The notes: generated by a model not told the origin, from the letters alone. A DNA stretch of 64,000 bases from an uncultured Clostridia bacterium (GCA_947170435.1 CAMVTO010000011.1:17015-81014); one strand, 5' to 3'; positions 55,266 to 63,963 are shown, numbered from the stretch's first letter. Numbers and translations are program-made.

Positions 55266-55294
55266 TTGCCACGCCTGATTCTTTTGTGTACAAT
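55266..55294 (+). promoter_or_regulatory. Sigma-A promoter of the cysteine desulfidase-symporter operon
   Basis: TTGCCA (55266-55271), 17-bp spacer, TACAAT (55289-55294), with a TG just upstream of the -10. It is 61 bases before the TTG start. Confidence 0.8.
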
Positions 55295-55355
55295 AGGCGG
55301 GTACGCCGCAGGACAGGCGCGGCGCAGCGGAAAACACAGAGAGAAGGGTGCTGCT

Positions 55356-56636
55356 TTGGAACGCAATTCTGTCGTTTACCAAACCTATGTGGACATTCTG
55401 CGTCGCGAGCTGGTCTGTGCCATGGGCTGTACGGAGCCGATCGCCCTCGCTTACTGTGCTGCCACCGCCCGTGCCGCGTTGGGCGCGCTGCCCGACCGGA
55501 TCACGGTGGAAGCCAGCGGCAACATTATTAAAAATGTCAAGAGCGTCGTCGTGCCGAACACCGGCGGCAGGCGCGGCATCGCCGCGGCGGCGGCCATCGG
55601 CGTCCTCGGCGGTGATGAGGGCGCCGAATTGCAGGTTATCTCCCGCGTCAGCGAGGAGGCCAAGGCCCGGCTGGGTGACTATCTGGAGCAGACGCCGGTG
55701 GAAATCCTGTCGCTTCCGTCCGATTGCCTGCTGGACATGATCGTCACCGTGCGGCACGGCGATTCCTATGCCAAAGTGCGCATCGCCAACGAGCACACAA
55801 ACATCGTACTCGTCGAGCGCGACGGAAAAATACTCTCGCAAAAGGATGCCCACGCCGCTCCGCAGGAGCAGAACGTCCCCGATTATTCGCTTCTGACGGT
55901 GTCGGACATCTATAACTTTGCCTGCACCTGCGCATTGGACGATGTGCGATCCATTCTCGATCAGCAGATCGAGATGAACACCGCCATCGCCGAGGAAGGA
56001 CTGCGCCACGACTACGGCGCGAACATCGGCAAGGTGCTGCTCAAGACCAGCGACAACCTGCGCACCCGCGCGAAGGCCTATGCCGCGGCGGGCTCGGACG
56101 CCCGCATGAACGGCTGTGAGCTGCCGGTGGTCATCTGCTCCGGCAGCGGCAATCAGGGGCTGACCGCCTCGCTGCCCGTCATCGTCTACGCCAGGGCGCT
56201 GGGCGCGGAGCAGGACACGCTCTACCGCGCGCTGCTCATCTCCAACCTCATCACACTGCACGAAAAAACCGGCATTGGCCGCCTCTCCGCCTACTGTGGT
56301 GCGGTCAGCGCGGGAGCGGGAGCGGGCGCCGGCATCGCCTACCTTCACGGCGGCAACGAGCGGGATATCGCCCACACCATCGTCAACGCGCTCGCCATCT
56401 CCTCCGGCATCGTGTGCGACGGCGCGAAATCCTCCTGCGCCGCCAAAATCGCGACCGCTGTGGAGACCGGCATCTTCGGCTACGAGATGTATCAAAACGG
56501 CCAGCAATTCTACGCCGGCGACGGTCTGGTGGTCAAGGGCGTGGAGAATTCCATCCGCAACTTCGGCCGTCTTGCCCGCGTCGGGATGCGGGAGACCGAC
56601 CAGGAGATCATCCGTATGATGACAGAGCTTTCCTAA
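55356..56636 (+). CDS. L-cysteine desulfidase-family protein (UPF0597/CdsB-like)
   Basis: A 426-residue enzyme of the UPF0597/YhaM family, related to the serine dehydratase alpha chain; characterised members release H2S, ammonia and pyruvate from L-cysteine with a [4Fe-4S] cluster. Motifs: ELVCAMGCTEPIALAYCAATA, VVVPNTGGRRGIAAAAAIGV, VVICSGSGNQGLTASLPVIV and SGIVCDGAKSSCAAKIATAVE; these provide the conserved cysteines. The start is a TTG seven bases after GAGAAGGG; no closer ATG exists before the conserved region. A DAACS symporter follows 33 bases on, so the pair may import and ferment cysteine, serine or a related amino acid. Confidence 0.87.
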   Translation: MERNSVVYQTYVDILRRELVCAMGCTEPIALAYCAATARAALGALPDRITVEASGNIIKNVKSVVVPNTGGRRGIAAAAAIGVLGGDEGAELQVISRVSEEAKARLGDYLEQTPVEILSLPSDCLLDMIVTVRHGDSYAKVRIANEHTNIVLVERDGKILSQKDAHAAPQEQNVPDYSLLTVSDIYNFACTCALDDVRSILDQQIEMNTAIAEEGLRHDYGANIGKVLLKTSDNLRTRAKAYAAAGSDARMNGCELPVVICSGSGNQGLTASLPVIVYARALGAEQDTLYRALLISNLITLHEKTGIGRLSAYCGAVSAGAGAGAGIAYLHGGNERDIAHTIVNALAISSGIVCDGAKSSCAAKIATAVETGIFGYEMYQNGQQFYAGDGLVVKGVENSIRNFGRLARVGMRETDQEIIRMMTELS

Positions 56637-56669
56637 AATTTACATATATCATAAGGGAGAACAAACCAA

Positions 56670-57860
56670 ATGAAGCTTTTCAAAAGTCTGCCCGCCCGGC
56701 TGCTGCTGGGCATCCTCCTCGGCATCGTACTTGGCCTGATCCTGCCCGCGGAGGTGATGACCGTTGTCGTGACCCTCAAGTACATCCTCGGCCAGCTCAT
56801 CACCTTCTGCGTGCCGCTGATCATCATCGGCTTCATCGCGCCGTCCATCACCAAGCTGGGCAACAGCGCCACGCGGATGCTGGTCGTCGCGGTCATCCTC
56901 GCCTATGTCTCCAGCATTCTCGCCGCGTTTCTGTCCATGGGCGCGGGCTACGCCATCATCCCCAATTTGAGCATTGTCACCGATCCCGAGGGCCTGCGGG
57001 AGCTGCCCGCCGTGGCGTTCCAGCTCGACATCCCGCAGATCATGCCCGTCATGTCCGCGTTGGTGTTCTCCGTGCTGCTCGGCCTCGCCGCTGTGTGGAC
57101 GAAGGCAACGACCATTACCGCGGTATTGCAGGAGTTCCAGAACATCGTGCTGGACATCGTGAAAAAGGTCATTATCCCCATCCTGCCGTTTTTCATCGCA
57201 TTTACGTTCTGCGGTCTCGCGTGGGAGGGTTCCATCACCCGTCAGCTGCCCGTATTCCTGCTGGTCATTCTGATCGTTATGCTGGGCCATTACATCTGGC
57301 TCGCCGTCCTCTACGGCACGGCGTCCGCTTACTCCGGCCGCTCCGGCATTGAGGTCGTCAAGCACTACGGCCCTGCCTACCTCACCGCAGTCGGCACCAT
57401 GTCCTCCGCCGCGACGCTCGCCGTCGCGCTGAGCTGCGCCCGCAAGAGCAAAAACCTCCGCGCCGACATGGTGGACTTCGGCATCCCGCTGTTCGCGAAC
57501 ATCCACCTCTGCGGCTCCGTGCTCACCGAGGTGTTCTTCGTGATGACCGTCTCCAAGGTGCTCTACGGCAAGCTCCCCGCCGCCGGTACGATGGTGCTCT
57601 TCTGCCTCCTGCTGGGTATCTTCGCCATTGGCGCGCCCGGCGTCCCCGGCGGCACGGTCATGGCGTCGCTGGGTCTCATCACCGGCGTGCTGGGCTTTGA
57701 CGGCGATGGCACCGCGCTGATGCTGGCGGTCTTTGCCCTGCAGGACAGCTTCGGCACCGCCTGCAACGTCACCGGCGACGGCGCGCTGACGCTGTTCCTC
57801 ACCGGTTATGCCGAGAAGCACGGCATCAAAGAAGAAACCGTTGCCGCGCCCGAGCTGTAA
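56670..57860 (+). CDS. Dicarboxylate/amino acid:cation symporter (DAACS)
   Basis: A 396-residue secondary transporter of the SstT/GltP family. Multiple helices start with LLLGILLGIVLGLILPAEV; hairpin and substrate motifs are YLTAVGTMSSAATLAVAL (serine-rich HP1) and ALQDSFGTACNVTGDGAL (TM8, in place of the NMDGT/DxxxTxxNVxGD set of GltPh), with GAPGVPGGTVMASLG as HP2. It probably takes up serine, cysteine/cystine or a small acidic substrate with Na+ or H+. Co-transcription with the desulfidase-like gene favours cysteine, by inference. AAGGGAGAACAAACC precedes the ATG, and a strong terminator follows. Confidence 0.9.
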   Translation: MKLFKSLPARLLLGILLGIVLGLILPAEVMTVVVTLKYILGQLITFCVPLIIIGFIAPSITKLGNSATRMLVVAVILAYVSSILAAFLSMGAGYAIIPNLSIVTDPEGLRELPAVAFQLDIPQIMPVMSALVFSVLLGLAAVWTKATTITAVLQEFQNIVLDIVKKVIIPILPFFIAFTFCGLAWEGSITRQLPVFLLVILIVMLGHYIWLAVLYGTASAYSGRSGIEVVKHYGPAYLTAVGTMSSAATLAVALSCARKSKNLRADMVDFGIPLFANIHLCGSVLTEVFFVMTVSKVLYGKLPAAGTMVLFCLLLGIFAIGAPGVPGGTVMASLGLITGVLGFDGDGTALMLAVFALQDSFGTACNVTGDGALTLFLTGYAEKHGIKEETVAAPEL

Positions 57861-57872
57861 TAAGCGCAAAAA

Positions 57873-57910
57873 CAAAGGACGGAAACCGGAATCCGGTTTC
57901 CGTCCTTTTC
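57873..57910. terminator. Bidirectional terminator between symporter and PfkB kinase genes
   Basis: A 16-bp stem (57874-57889 with 57893-57908) around AAT, followed by TT and preceded by an A-rich tract. Confidence 0.85.
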
Positions 57911-57922
57911 TGTTGTTCGGAT

Positions 57923-58852
57923 TTAATCCACCTGTACGTCCAGCCCCAGCTCCTGCGGCAGAAAGCGCGGGCAGGTGCTCTCGGAAATCGTGATGACCGA
58001 CGCCGCGAGATGTGTGCCGATGCGCACCGACTCCTGAAGGGGCTTGCCATACGTCAGGCCAATGGCGACGCCCGCACAGAACGCGTCGCCCGCGCCGGTA
58101 GTGTCGCGTACCATGACGGACTCCGGCGGGTAATAGCCCCGCTCGCCGTCCTGACTGACATACACCGCGCCGCGGCTGCCCAGCGTCACCACCAGAGAGG
58201 GAATATTCGCCTTGACGATGCGCTTATGAAGCTCCTCTGACAGCTCATCAGGAGAGAGCGCCGAGAAGTCGTCCACGAACAGGATGCCCGCCTCCTGGAG
58301 ATTGCACACAAAGCAGTCGATGTTCTGGAGAAAGTCGCGCCGCTGGGAGGCGATCGCCATGTTGGACACCACGCCATAGACCTTTTTGCCGTATTTCTCA
58401 GCATAGCGCAGAATGCGCTTGACGATCTCCTTGTCCATGTCGACCTCGATGACGATGCTGTCCGCGTCGCGGAAGATCTCGTCGCCCTTTTCATCCAGCA
58501 GGGCAACGAGCGGATCGAGCTTGGGCCGTTTGGAGATCGAACCGGCGAGGTCGCCGCTGTTGTCGAACACGGCGAGCCACAGGCCCATACCGTCCGGATG
58601 GGTGAGCACATAGTCGGTGTTGACCTTGTGCTTGCCGAGCTTGCGCAGCACCTCCGCGCCGGAGGCGGTATCGTCCACCATGCTCACAAATGTCGGGCGC
58701 AGCTCCACATTGGCGATGTCCTCCGCCACGTTGCGGCCCACGCCGCCGTGCACGATTTCCACACGCCCGGCATTGCGCCCGGTGGGGCTGTACAGCTCGT
58801 CCGGGAATCCTTTGATGTCAACAAATACCGCGCCCACCACTACGATTGCCAT
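57923..58852 (-). CDS. PfkB-family carbohydrate kinase
   Basis: A 309-residue ribokinase-type kinase. N-terminal MAIVVVGAVFVDIKGFP, substrate motif EIVHGGVGRNVAEDIANV (GGxGxN), and the C-terminal PfkB signature VRDTTGAGDAFCAGVAIGL with the catalytic Asp. The lid and the nucleobase-like region resemble pseudouridine/ribokinase relatives more than fructokinases, but I cannot name the substrate. It lies between lysS and convergent transport genes and seems to be transcribed separately; its promoter is not obvious. GGAGACGGCGT precedes the ATG. Confidence 0.85.
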   Translation of the reverse strand: MAIVVVGAVFVDIKGFPDELYSPTGRNAGRVEIVHGGVGRNVAEDIANVELRPTFVSMVDDTASGAEVLRKLGKHKVNTDYVLTHPDGMGLWLAVFDNSGDLAGSISKRPKLDPLVALLDEKGDEIFRDADSIVIEVDMDKEIVKRILRYAEKYGKKVYGVVSNMAIASQRRDFLQNIDCFVCNLQEAGILFVDDFSALSPDELSEELHKRIVKANIPSLVVTLGSRGAVYVSQDGERGYYPPESVMVRDTTGAGDAFCAGVAIGLTYGKPLQESVRIGTHLAASVITISESTCPRFLPQELGLDVQVD

Positions 58853-58991
58853 ACGCCGTCTCCTTTGTTTTGTGCGTTTGTCGCTTTCTGTAAGATACCG
58901 CACCTTGTTGTCAGTCTGTCGTAAAAGTGTCGTACAGACGGATTTCAGGGCGTTTGCAGATGCCCGCAACCCGCATCAATACGGCTTTTCT

Positions 58992-60497
58992 TTAATCCAG
59001 GGGCTTCATCGTGGGGAAGAGGATCACGTCGCGAATCGAATCGGTGCCGCAGAGCATCATAGAGCACCGGTCGATGCCGAAACCGAGGCCGCCCGTCGGA
59101 GGCAAACCGTACTCCAGCGCGAGAACATAATCCTCGTCCATCATGTCTGCCTCCTCGTCGCCGTTGGCGCGCTTGATCGCCTGCGCACGGAAACGCTCGT
59201 ACTGGTCGACAGGATCGTTGAGCTCGCTGAACGCGTTGCCCATCTCGCAGCCGCAGATGAACAGCTCGTAGCGCTCGGTGAGGTGATGGTCGGCAGGGCT
59301 GCGCTTGGCAAGCGGCGAGACCTCCACCGGGTACATCGTGATGAAGGTGGGCTGCACCAGCGTCTCCTCAACCTTCTGGTCAAACGCCTCGTAGAGTGCG
59401 TTGCCCCAGGTCTTGTCCACGCCGTCCATGTCCACGCCGACGGACTTCGCCAGCGTCGCGCCGGCCTCATTGTCACCCTCGCAGGCCATAAAGTCCGCGC
59501 CGGTGACTTCCTTCACCGCGTCCGCCATGGTCAGGCGGCGGAAGCCGGGAGTCAGGTCGACCTCGTGACCCAGCCACTCGACCTTGTAATCGCCGAGGAT
59601 CTCCTTCGCCGCGCCGGAGAGGATGTTCTCGAAAATATCCATCATGCCGTCGAGGTTGGTGAACGCCTGATACAGCTCGCAGGTGGTGAACTCAGGGTTA
59701 TGCTTGGTGTCCATGCCCTCGTTGCGGAAGATGCGGCCGACCTCATACACACGCTCCATACCGCCGACGATCAATCGCTTTAAATGCAGCTCGGTGGCGA
59801 TGCGCATGTACATGTCGATGTCCAGCGCGTTGTGGTGGGTGACAAACGGGCGCGCCGTCGCGCCGCCCGCGATGGGGCTGAGCACCGGCGTCTCGACCTC
59901 CATGAAACCGAGAGAGTCCAGATAGCGGCGCAGGTAAGAGACGAACTTGCTGCGAATTTCAAAGTTGCGCTTGCTTTCGGGGTTGACGATCAGGTCGACG
60001 TAGCGCTGGCGATAGCGGATTTCCTTGTCCTGCAAGCCGTGGAACTTCTCGGGCAGCGGCTGGAGGGATTTCGCGAGCAGGGTGACCTCCTTGCAGCGGA
60101 CGCTCATCTCGCCGCGCTGGGTGCGGAACACCTCGCCGTTGACGCCGACAATGTCGCCGATGTCGTACTTTTTAAACTCGTTGTAGGACTCTTCGTCCAT
60201 CTCGTCCTTGCGGGCGTAGAGCTGGATGCGGCCGGTCTTATCCTGCATGTCGCAGAAGCTGACCTTGCCCATGCCGCGCTTGGACATGAGACGACCCGCG
60301 ATGGAAACGCTCTGCCCCTCCAGCGCATCAAAGTTGTCCTTGATATCCTGCGTGTGGTGGGTAACATCGAACTTCGTCACGGCAAAGGGGTCTTTGCCTG
60401 CGTCCTGCAACGCCTTGAGCTTCTCGCGGCGAACCTTGAGAATTTCGGAAATATCCTGCTCCTGAGGAGCGTTATTGTTCTTCTTTTCTTCTGCCAT
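58992..60497 (-). CDS. lysS: Lysyl-tRNA synthetase, class II
   Basis: Charges tRNA-Lys. It has 501 residues, full length. OB-fold anticodon domain (about 55-165) with [21 protein letters not shown]; then class II motif 1 [25 protein letters not shown], motif 2 [30 protein letters not shown] and motif 3 [19 protein letters not shown]. The charged N-terminal tail [15 protein letters not shown] is typical of Firmicutes. It starts 11 bases after greA, a conserved pairing, and shares greA's promoter. Its cognate tRNA-Lys(TTT) gene is in this window. Confidence 0.98.
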   Translation of the reverse strand: MAEEKKNNNAPQEQDISEILKVRREKLKALQDAGKDPFAVTKFDVTHHTQDIKDNFDALEGQSVSIAGRLMSKRGMGKVSFCDMQDKTGRIQLYARKDEMDEESYNEFKKYDIGDIVGVNGEVFRTQRGEMSVRCKEVTLLAKSLQPLPEKFHGLQDKEIRYRQRYVDLIVNPESKRNFEIRSKFVSYLRRYLDSLGFMEVETPVLSPIAGGATARPFVTHHNALDIDMYMRIATELHLKRLIVGGMERVYEVGRIFRNEGMDTKHNPEFTTCELYQAFTNLDGMMDIFENILSGAAKEILGDYKVEWLGHEVDLTPGFRRLTMADAVKEVTGADFMACEGDNEAGATLAKSVGVDMDGVDKTWGNALYEAFDQKVEETLVQPTFITMYPVEVSPLAKRSPADHHLTERYELFICGCEMGNAFSELNDPVDQYERFRAQAIKRANGDEEADMMDEDYVLALEYGLPPTGGLGFGIDRCSMMLCGTDSIRDVILFPTMKPLD

Positions 60498-60508
60498 AGT
60501 GTCCCTCG

Positions 60509-60985
60509 TTATCTTTCGACCTTGACAATGCGGTAATGGATCTCGCCCACCGGAGCCTCAACAACAACCTCGTCGCCCTCCTTGGCGCCCATGAGCGCGC
60601 GGCCGAAGGGAGAATCCTCACTGATGGCACGGTTCATAGGGTCAGCCTCCTGAGAGCCGACGACCTTGTATTCCGGCAGCTCCTTGCCGCTCTTGACCTC
60701 CGCAACGGTGACGCGGGAGCCGATGGTAACGCTGGTGCCGGCGGCATCGTCATCGGTGATGATGACGGCGTGGAGCAGAATGTCCTCGATTTCGGCAATG
60801 CGGGAGTAGAGCTTGCCCTGCTCGTTCTTCGCCTCGTCGTACTCGCTGTTTTCGGAGAGATCGCCGAAGCCGCGGGCTTCCTTAATGAGCTCGGCAACTT
60901 CCTTTTCACGCACGGTTTTGAGGTAATTGAGCTCGTCCTTGAGTTCCTGATGGCGCGCTTCGCTCATCTTGTACTCTTTTTTCAT
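60509..60985 (-). CDS. greA: Transcription elongation factor GreA
   Basis: Rescues backtracked RNA polymerase by stimulating transcript cleavage. It has 158 residues: an N-terminal coiled coil (ELKDELNYLKTVREKEVAELIKEAR) with the acidic tip GDLSENSEYDEAKN, then the C-terminal FKBP-like domain GSRVTVAEVKSGKELPEYKVVG to SPFGRALMGAKEGDEVVVEAP. The ATG at 60985 follows AAAGGATTTGCAAC; a later in-frame ATG six codons on is less likely. First gene of the greA-lysS operon. Confidence 0.97.
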   Translation of the reverse strand: MKKEYKMSEARHQELKDELNYLKTVREKEVAELIKEARGFGDLSENSEYDEAKNEQGKLYSRIAEIEDILLHAVIITDDDAAGTSVTIGSRVTVAEVKSGKELPEYKVVGSQEADPMNRAISEDSPFGRALMGAKEGDEVVVEAPVGEIHYRIVKVER

Positions 60986-61037
60986 GTTGCAAATCCTTTC
61001 TTAAAGCACATAATGGCGCTATTTTGACTATTGGCAT

Positions 61038-61066
61038 ATTATATGTATCCCTTTCCCGCTTGTCAA
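61038..61066 (-). promoter_or_regulatory. Perfect consensus promoter of greA-lysS
   Basis: On the minus strand TTGACA (61061-61066), 17-bp spacer, TATAAT (61038-61043), both perfect, 53 bases before the start codon. Confidence 0.93.
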
Positions 61067-61152
61067 GGGGAACCATTGCCCCGCGTGCCGCCTATACTGG
61101 TAATACAGGTGAAAAAACGCCTGATAAGAAGCAGGAAAGGCGTGGATGGGAT

Positions 61153-61908
61153 ATGATGCGTGCGCTGGGCTATGCCGCGATTGGCACGCTGTTTACGTTT
61201 CTGATGACGACGCTGGGCGCGGCGACGGTATTTTTGCTGGGGCGGCGGGAGACGGGGCGCTCGCAGGAGATGATGCTGGGCTTCGCCGGGGGCGTGATGA
61301 CCGCGGCGTCGGTATGGAGCCTGCTGCTGCCCGCCATCGAGCTTGCGGCGGCGCGTTCGCTGCCCGCGTGGCTGCCTGCCGCGGCGGGGATCACCGTGGG
61401 CGCGGTGTTCCTCGCATTTCTCGACACGCTGCTGCCGCGGCTGCGGCGGCGGAGTCTGGACGCGGAGCGGCGGCAGAACACGCTGCTGTTTACCGCCATC
61501 ACGCTCCACAACATCCCTGAGGGCATGGCGGTAGGGCTCGCTTTTGCGCTGGCGGCGGACGGTGAAAGCCTGGCGGGCGCAACAGCGCTGGCATTGGGCA
61601 TCGGCATTCAGAACTTCCCGGAGGGCGCGGCGATCTCGCTGCCCATGCGCAAATCCGGGGAGAGCCGATGGCGCGCGTTTCTCGGCGGAACGCTCTCCGG
61701 CGTGGTGGAGCCGCTGTTCGGCGTCGCGGTGGTGCTCATCGCGTCGGGCGCAGCGGCGCTGATGCCGTGGCTTTTGAGCTTTGCCGCCGGAGCGATGCTC
61801 TACGTGGTGGTGGAGGAGCTGGTGCCGCAATCCAACACCCGCGGCGGCGTCAGCGGATTCATGGCAGGGTTCCTCGTGATGATGATACTGGACGTAGCCC
61901 TGGGATAA
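61153..61908 (+). CDS. ZIP-family metal transporter
   Basis: A 251-residue divalent-metal (zinc, iron or manganese) importer with about eight helices. The metal-site helices show the ZIP signature: FTAITLHNIPEGMAVGLAFAL (TM4) and LGIGIQNFPEGAAISLPM (TM5), with the C-terminal EELVPQSNTRGGVSGFMAG. No His-rich cytosolic loop is present; the loop PRLRRRSLDAERRQN is basic. The ATG at 61153 is chosen (another ATG follows directly); an AGGAAAGG lies 12 bases upstream. It is followed by a hairpin that also covers the next gene's ribosome binding site. Confidence 0.9.
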   Translation: MMRALGYAAIGTLFTFLMTTLGAATVFLLGRRETGRSQEMMLGFAGGVMTAASVWSLLLPAIELAAARSLPAWLPAAAGITVGAVFLAFLDTLLPRLRRRSLDAERRQNTLLFTAITLHNIPEGMAVGLAFALAADGESLAGATALALGIGIQNFPEGAAISLPMRKSGESRWRAFLGGTLSGVVEPLFGVAVVLIASGAAALMPWLLSFAAGAMLYVVVEELVPQSNTRGGVSGFMAGFLVMMILDVALG

Positions 61909-61911
61909 GCG

Positions 61912-61948
61912 AAAATCACCCCGCATAAGAATATGCGAGGTGATTTTT
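61912..61948 (+). terminator. Hairpin overlapping the ribosome binding site of the LysM-GH18 gene
   Basis: AAAATCACC (61912-61920) plus CGCATA pairs with TATGCG plus GGTGATTTT (61932-61947), with one C-A mismatch and loop AGAA, ending in a T-run. The 3' arm carries GAGGTGAT, the ribosome binding site of the gene starting at 61950, so the same hairpin may both end the ZIP transcript and mask translation. Confidence 0.75.
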
Positions 61949-61949
61949 C

Positions 61950-63236
61950 ATGACCATTCATGTGGTAAGGCCCGGAGAAACCCTGTTCTCCGTCGCGGCG
62001 CAATACTCCCTCGCGCCCACGCTGCTTGCGGGCATCAACGGTCTGAGTGCCGACGCACAGCTGGTGGTGGGACAGACGCTCATCGTCCGGGAACCGGCCG
62101 TCGTCCACACCGTTGTCCCCGGTGACACAGTGTACCGCATCGCCCGGCAATACGGCACCACCGCCGAAGCGCTGTACCGCAACAACGTTTTTCTCGGCGG
62201 GCAGCCTCTGCTGCACGAGGGCGAGCCGCTGGTGATCTCCTACGCCGACAACGTACGGCTCGGACGCATTGCCGTCAACGCCTACGCCTATCCTTACATC
62301 GACGATGCGCTGTTGGACTACGCACTGCCGTTCCTCTCGTACTTAACGCCGTTTACCTACGGCATCAGTGCCGACGGCGGATTGCTGCCGCTGAATGACG
62401 AACGCCTGCTCGCCGCCGCGGGACGCCATCGCAATGCCGCGCTGATGCACCTGTCCACGCTGACAGAGAATGGTGCGTTCTCCAACGATCGCTCCTCGGT
62501 TCTGCTCAACAGTGAAGATTTGCAGGAGCGTTTAATAATAGACGTAATAGCAACTATCCAACAAAAGGGCTATTATGGGCTGGACGTGGACTTCGAGTTC
62601 GTGTTTCCCCGGGAGCGCACACTATATGCCGCCTTCATCCGCAAGCTGCGCGAACGGCTGAACCCGCTGGGTTATCCCGTTCTGGTGGCGCTGGCGCCCA
62701 AGACTCGCGGCGACCAGCCGGGACTGCTGTATGAGGCGCACGACTACGCGCTGCTGGGCGAGGCTGCCGACGCGGTGCTGCTGATGACCTACGAGTGGGG
62801 CTACACCTATGGTCCACCGATGGCGGTAGCGCCGATCCCGCAGGTGCGTGCGGTGTTGGATTACGCCGTGAGCGTGATCCCGCCGGAAAAGATCTTCATG
62901 GGTGTGCCGCTCTACGGCTACGACTGGCCGCTGCCGTATGTGCAGGGGCAGACGCGGGCGGAATCCATCTCCCCACAGTACGCCGTGGAGCTGGCACTGC
63001 GCCGCCGGGCGGAGATCCTCTACGACGAGGTCTCGCAGTCGCCGTATTTCTACTACACCGACCGCGGCGGGCAGCAGCACGTTGTCTGGTTTGAGGACGC
63101 GCGAAGCATGGACGCCAAGCTGCGGCTTGTCCATGAGTATGGCCTGCGTGGCGCGGGGTACTGGAACCTCATGCGCGCCATGCCGCAGAACTGGGCGCTG
63201 CTCCATGCGCTCTATGACGTGGAAACGCTGCTGTAA
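61950..63236 (+). CDS. LysM-GH18 spore-cortex-lytic-type glycosidase (SleL/YaaH-like)
   Basis: A 428-residue protein with two N-terminal LysM domains (MTIHVVRPGETLFSVAAQYS at 1-46; VVHTVVPGDTVYRIARQYG at about 50-97) followed by a GH18 barrel. The catalytic motif is YYGLDVDFEFVF with Glu216 as proton donor, a GH18 DxxDxDxE-type site. LLMTYEWGYTYGPPMAVAPI and FMGVPLYGYDWPLPY match the SleL/YaaH family of spore N-acetylglucosaminidases. There is no signal peptide, as in YaaH/SafA proteins that coat the forespore from the mother cell. A sporulation role is inferred and fits SpoIIP in the window. Confidence 0.92.
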   Translation: MTIHVVRPGETLFSVAAQYSLAPTLLAGINGLSADAQLVVGQTLIVREPAVVHTVVPGDTVYRIARQYGTTAEALYRNNVFLGGQPLLHEGEPLVISYADNVRLGRIAVNAYAYPYIDDALLDYALPFLSYLTPFTYGISADGGLLPLNDERLLAAAGRHRNAALMHLSTLTENGAFSNDRSSVLLNSEDLQERLIIDVIATIQQKGYYGLDVDFEFVFPRERTLYAAFIRKLRERLNPLGYPVLVALAPKTRGDQPGLLYEAHDYALLGEAADAVLLMTYEWGYTYGPPMAVAPIPQVRAVLDYAVSVIPPEKIFMGVPLYGYDWPLPYVQGQTRAESISPQYAVELALRRRAEILYDEVSQSPYFYYTDRGGQQHVVWFEDARSMDAKLRLVHEYGLRGAGYWNLMRAMPQNWALLHALYDVETLL

Positions 63237-63241
63237 GCAGC

Positions 63242-63273
63242 AAAAAGCCCGTTCCTCGCGGAACGGGCTTTTC
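63242..63273. terminator. Bidirectional terminator between LysM-GH18 and hsp20 genes
   Basis: A 13-bp stem (63243-63255 with 63260-63272), loop TCGC, A-run before and T-run after. Confidence 0.9.
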
Positions 63274-63284
63274 GTGTTCGGCTT

Positions 63285-63749
63285 TTACTGGATCTCGATG
63301 CGGCGGGCGCTGGAGACCGTCTGCTCCTTCTTCGGCAGGGTCAGCTTCAGCACGCCGTCGGCGTACTCCGCCTTCATGCCGCTCTCCTCGATGCCGCTGA
63401 CGTCGAAGGAGCGCTGATAGCTGCCGTAGCTGCGCTCGCAGCGGAGGTAATTGCCCTCCTTGTCCTTCTCCTCGTGGTCGCTGTGGCGCTCGGCGCTGAT
63501 GGTCATGGTATCACCGTCGAGGTCAATGTGGATATCCTCTTTTTTGAAGCCCGGAAGATCGGCCTCCAGCAGGTAGCTGTCACCCTTGTCCTGAATGTCG
63601 GTCTTGAACTCCGTCAGCGCGGAGAAGCCGCGCTCGCCGCCGAACGGACGGCCGAAGAACGCGCGCTCCATCTCCTCCATCTCGCGGAACGGATCATAGG
63701 TGTGCATCGCACGGTTGTTTCTGTGGTCAAAAGGTCTGAGTTCAAACAT
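63285..63749 (-). CDS. Hsp20/alpha-crystallin small heat-shock protein
   Basis: A 154-residue ATP-independent holdase. After an N-terminal arm (MFELRPFDHRNNRAMHTYDP, EMEEMERAFFGRPF) the alpha-crystallin domain runs from FKTDIQDKGDSYLLEADLPG through IHIDLDGDTMTISAERHSD to YADGVLKLTLPKK, with the conserved GVLKLTLPK strand and a C-terminal RRIEI (IxI-type) motif. AAGGAGGTTTTCATC precedes the ATG. Upstream lie a candidate promoter, a GTGAAC direct repeat and, further away, a CIRCE operator shared with the opposite gene. Confidence 0.95.
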   Translation of the reverse strand: MFELRPFDHRNNRAMHTYDPFREMEEMERAFFGRPFGGERGFSALTEFKTDIQDKGDSYLLEADLPGFKKEDIHIDLDGDTMTISAERHSDHEEKDKEGNYLRCERSYGSYQRSFDVSGIEESGMKAEYADGVLKLTLPKKEQTVSSARRIEIQ

Positions 63750-63832
63750 GATGAAAACCTCCTTGTTATGGTCGCCGCTTGCGCGGTAGTTTATGGTTCT
63801 GTTCCGGTGGATTTCCTTTCTCCCTCGGAACA

Positions 63833-63862
63833 ATTATGAGTATAGCCATGACCTGTGAACAA
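63833..63862 (-). promoter_or_regulatory. Candidate promoter of hsp20
   Basis: On the minus strand TTGTTC (63857-63862), 18-bp spacer, CATAAT (63833-63838). One half of a GTGAAC direct repeat overlaps the -35 box. Confidence 0.5.
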
Positions 63863-63882
63863 AAATACATCTTTTTGTGAAC
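63855..63882. repeat. GTGAAC direct repeat upstream of hsp20
   Basis: GTGAAC at 63855-63860 and again at 63877-63882, 22 bases (two helical turns) apart, both flanked by A/T tracts. It does not match the CtsR heptad or CIRCE, and overlaps the hsp20 -35 region, so it may be a separate operator. Confidence 0.5.
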
Positions 63883-63894
63883 GGACTATGAATT

Positions 63895-63921
63895 TTAGCA
63901 CTCAACGCTAATGAGTGCTAA
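63895..63921. promoter_or_regulatory. CIRCE operator (HrcA site)
   Basis: A perfect TTAGCACTC-N9-GAGTGCTAA, the HrcA repressor site found at groESL and hrcA-grpE-dnaK operons of Firmicutes. It lies upstream of the truncated gene at the window end and between it and hsp20. Confidence 0.97.
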
Positions 63922-63934
63922 AAGTATTTTCCTG

Positions 63935-63963
63935 TGGAAAACAGCGAAAGAATCTGCTATACT
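63935..63963 (+). promoter_or_regulatory. Promoter of the gene at the window end
   Basis: TGGAAA (63935-63940), 17-bp spacer, TATACT (63958-63963) with TG one base upstream (extended -10). It is just downstream of CIRCE and 31 bases before the ATG at 63995. Confidence 0.65.

Noticed and set aside
53313..55355. Upstream in-frame extension of the desulfidase-like gene over 680 codons
   Set aside because: It is antisense to the repeat-tailed surface protein and is cut by the promoter at 55266-55294; TTG at 55356 has the ribosome binding site.
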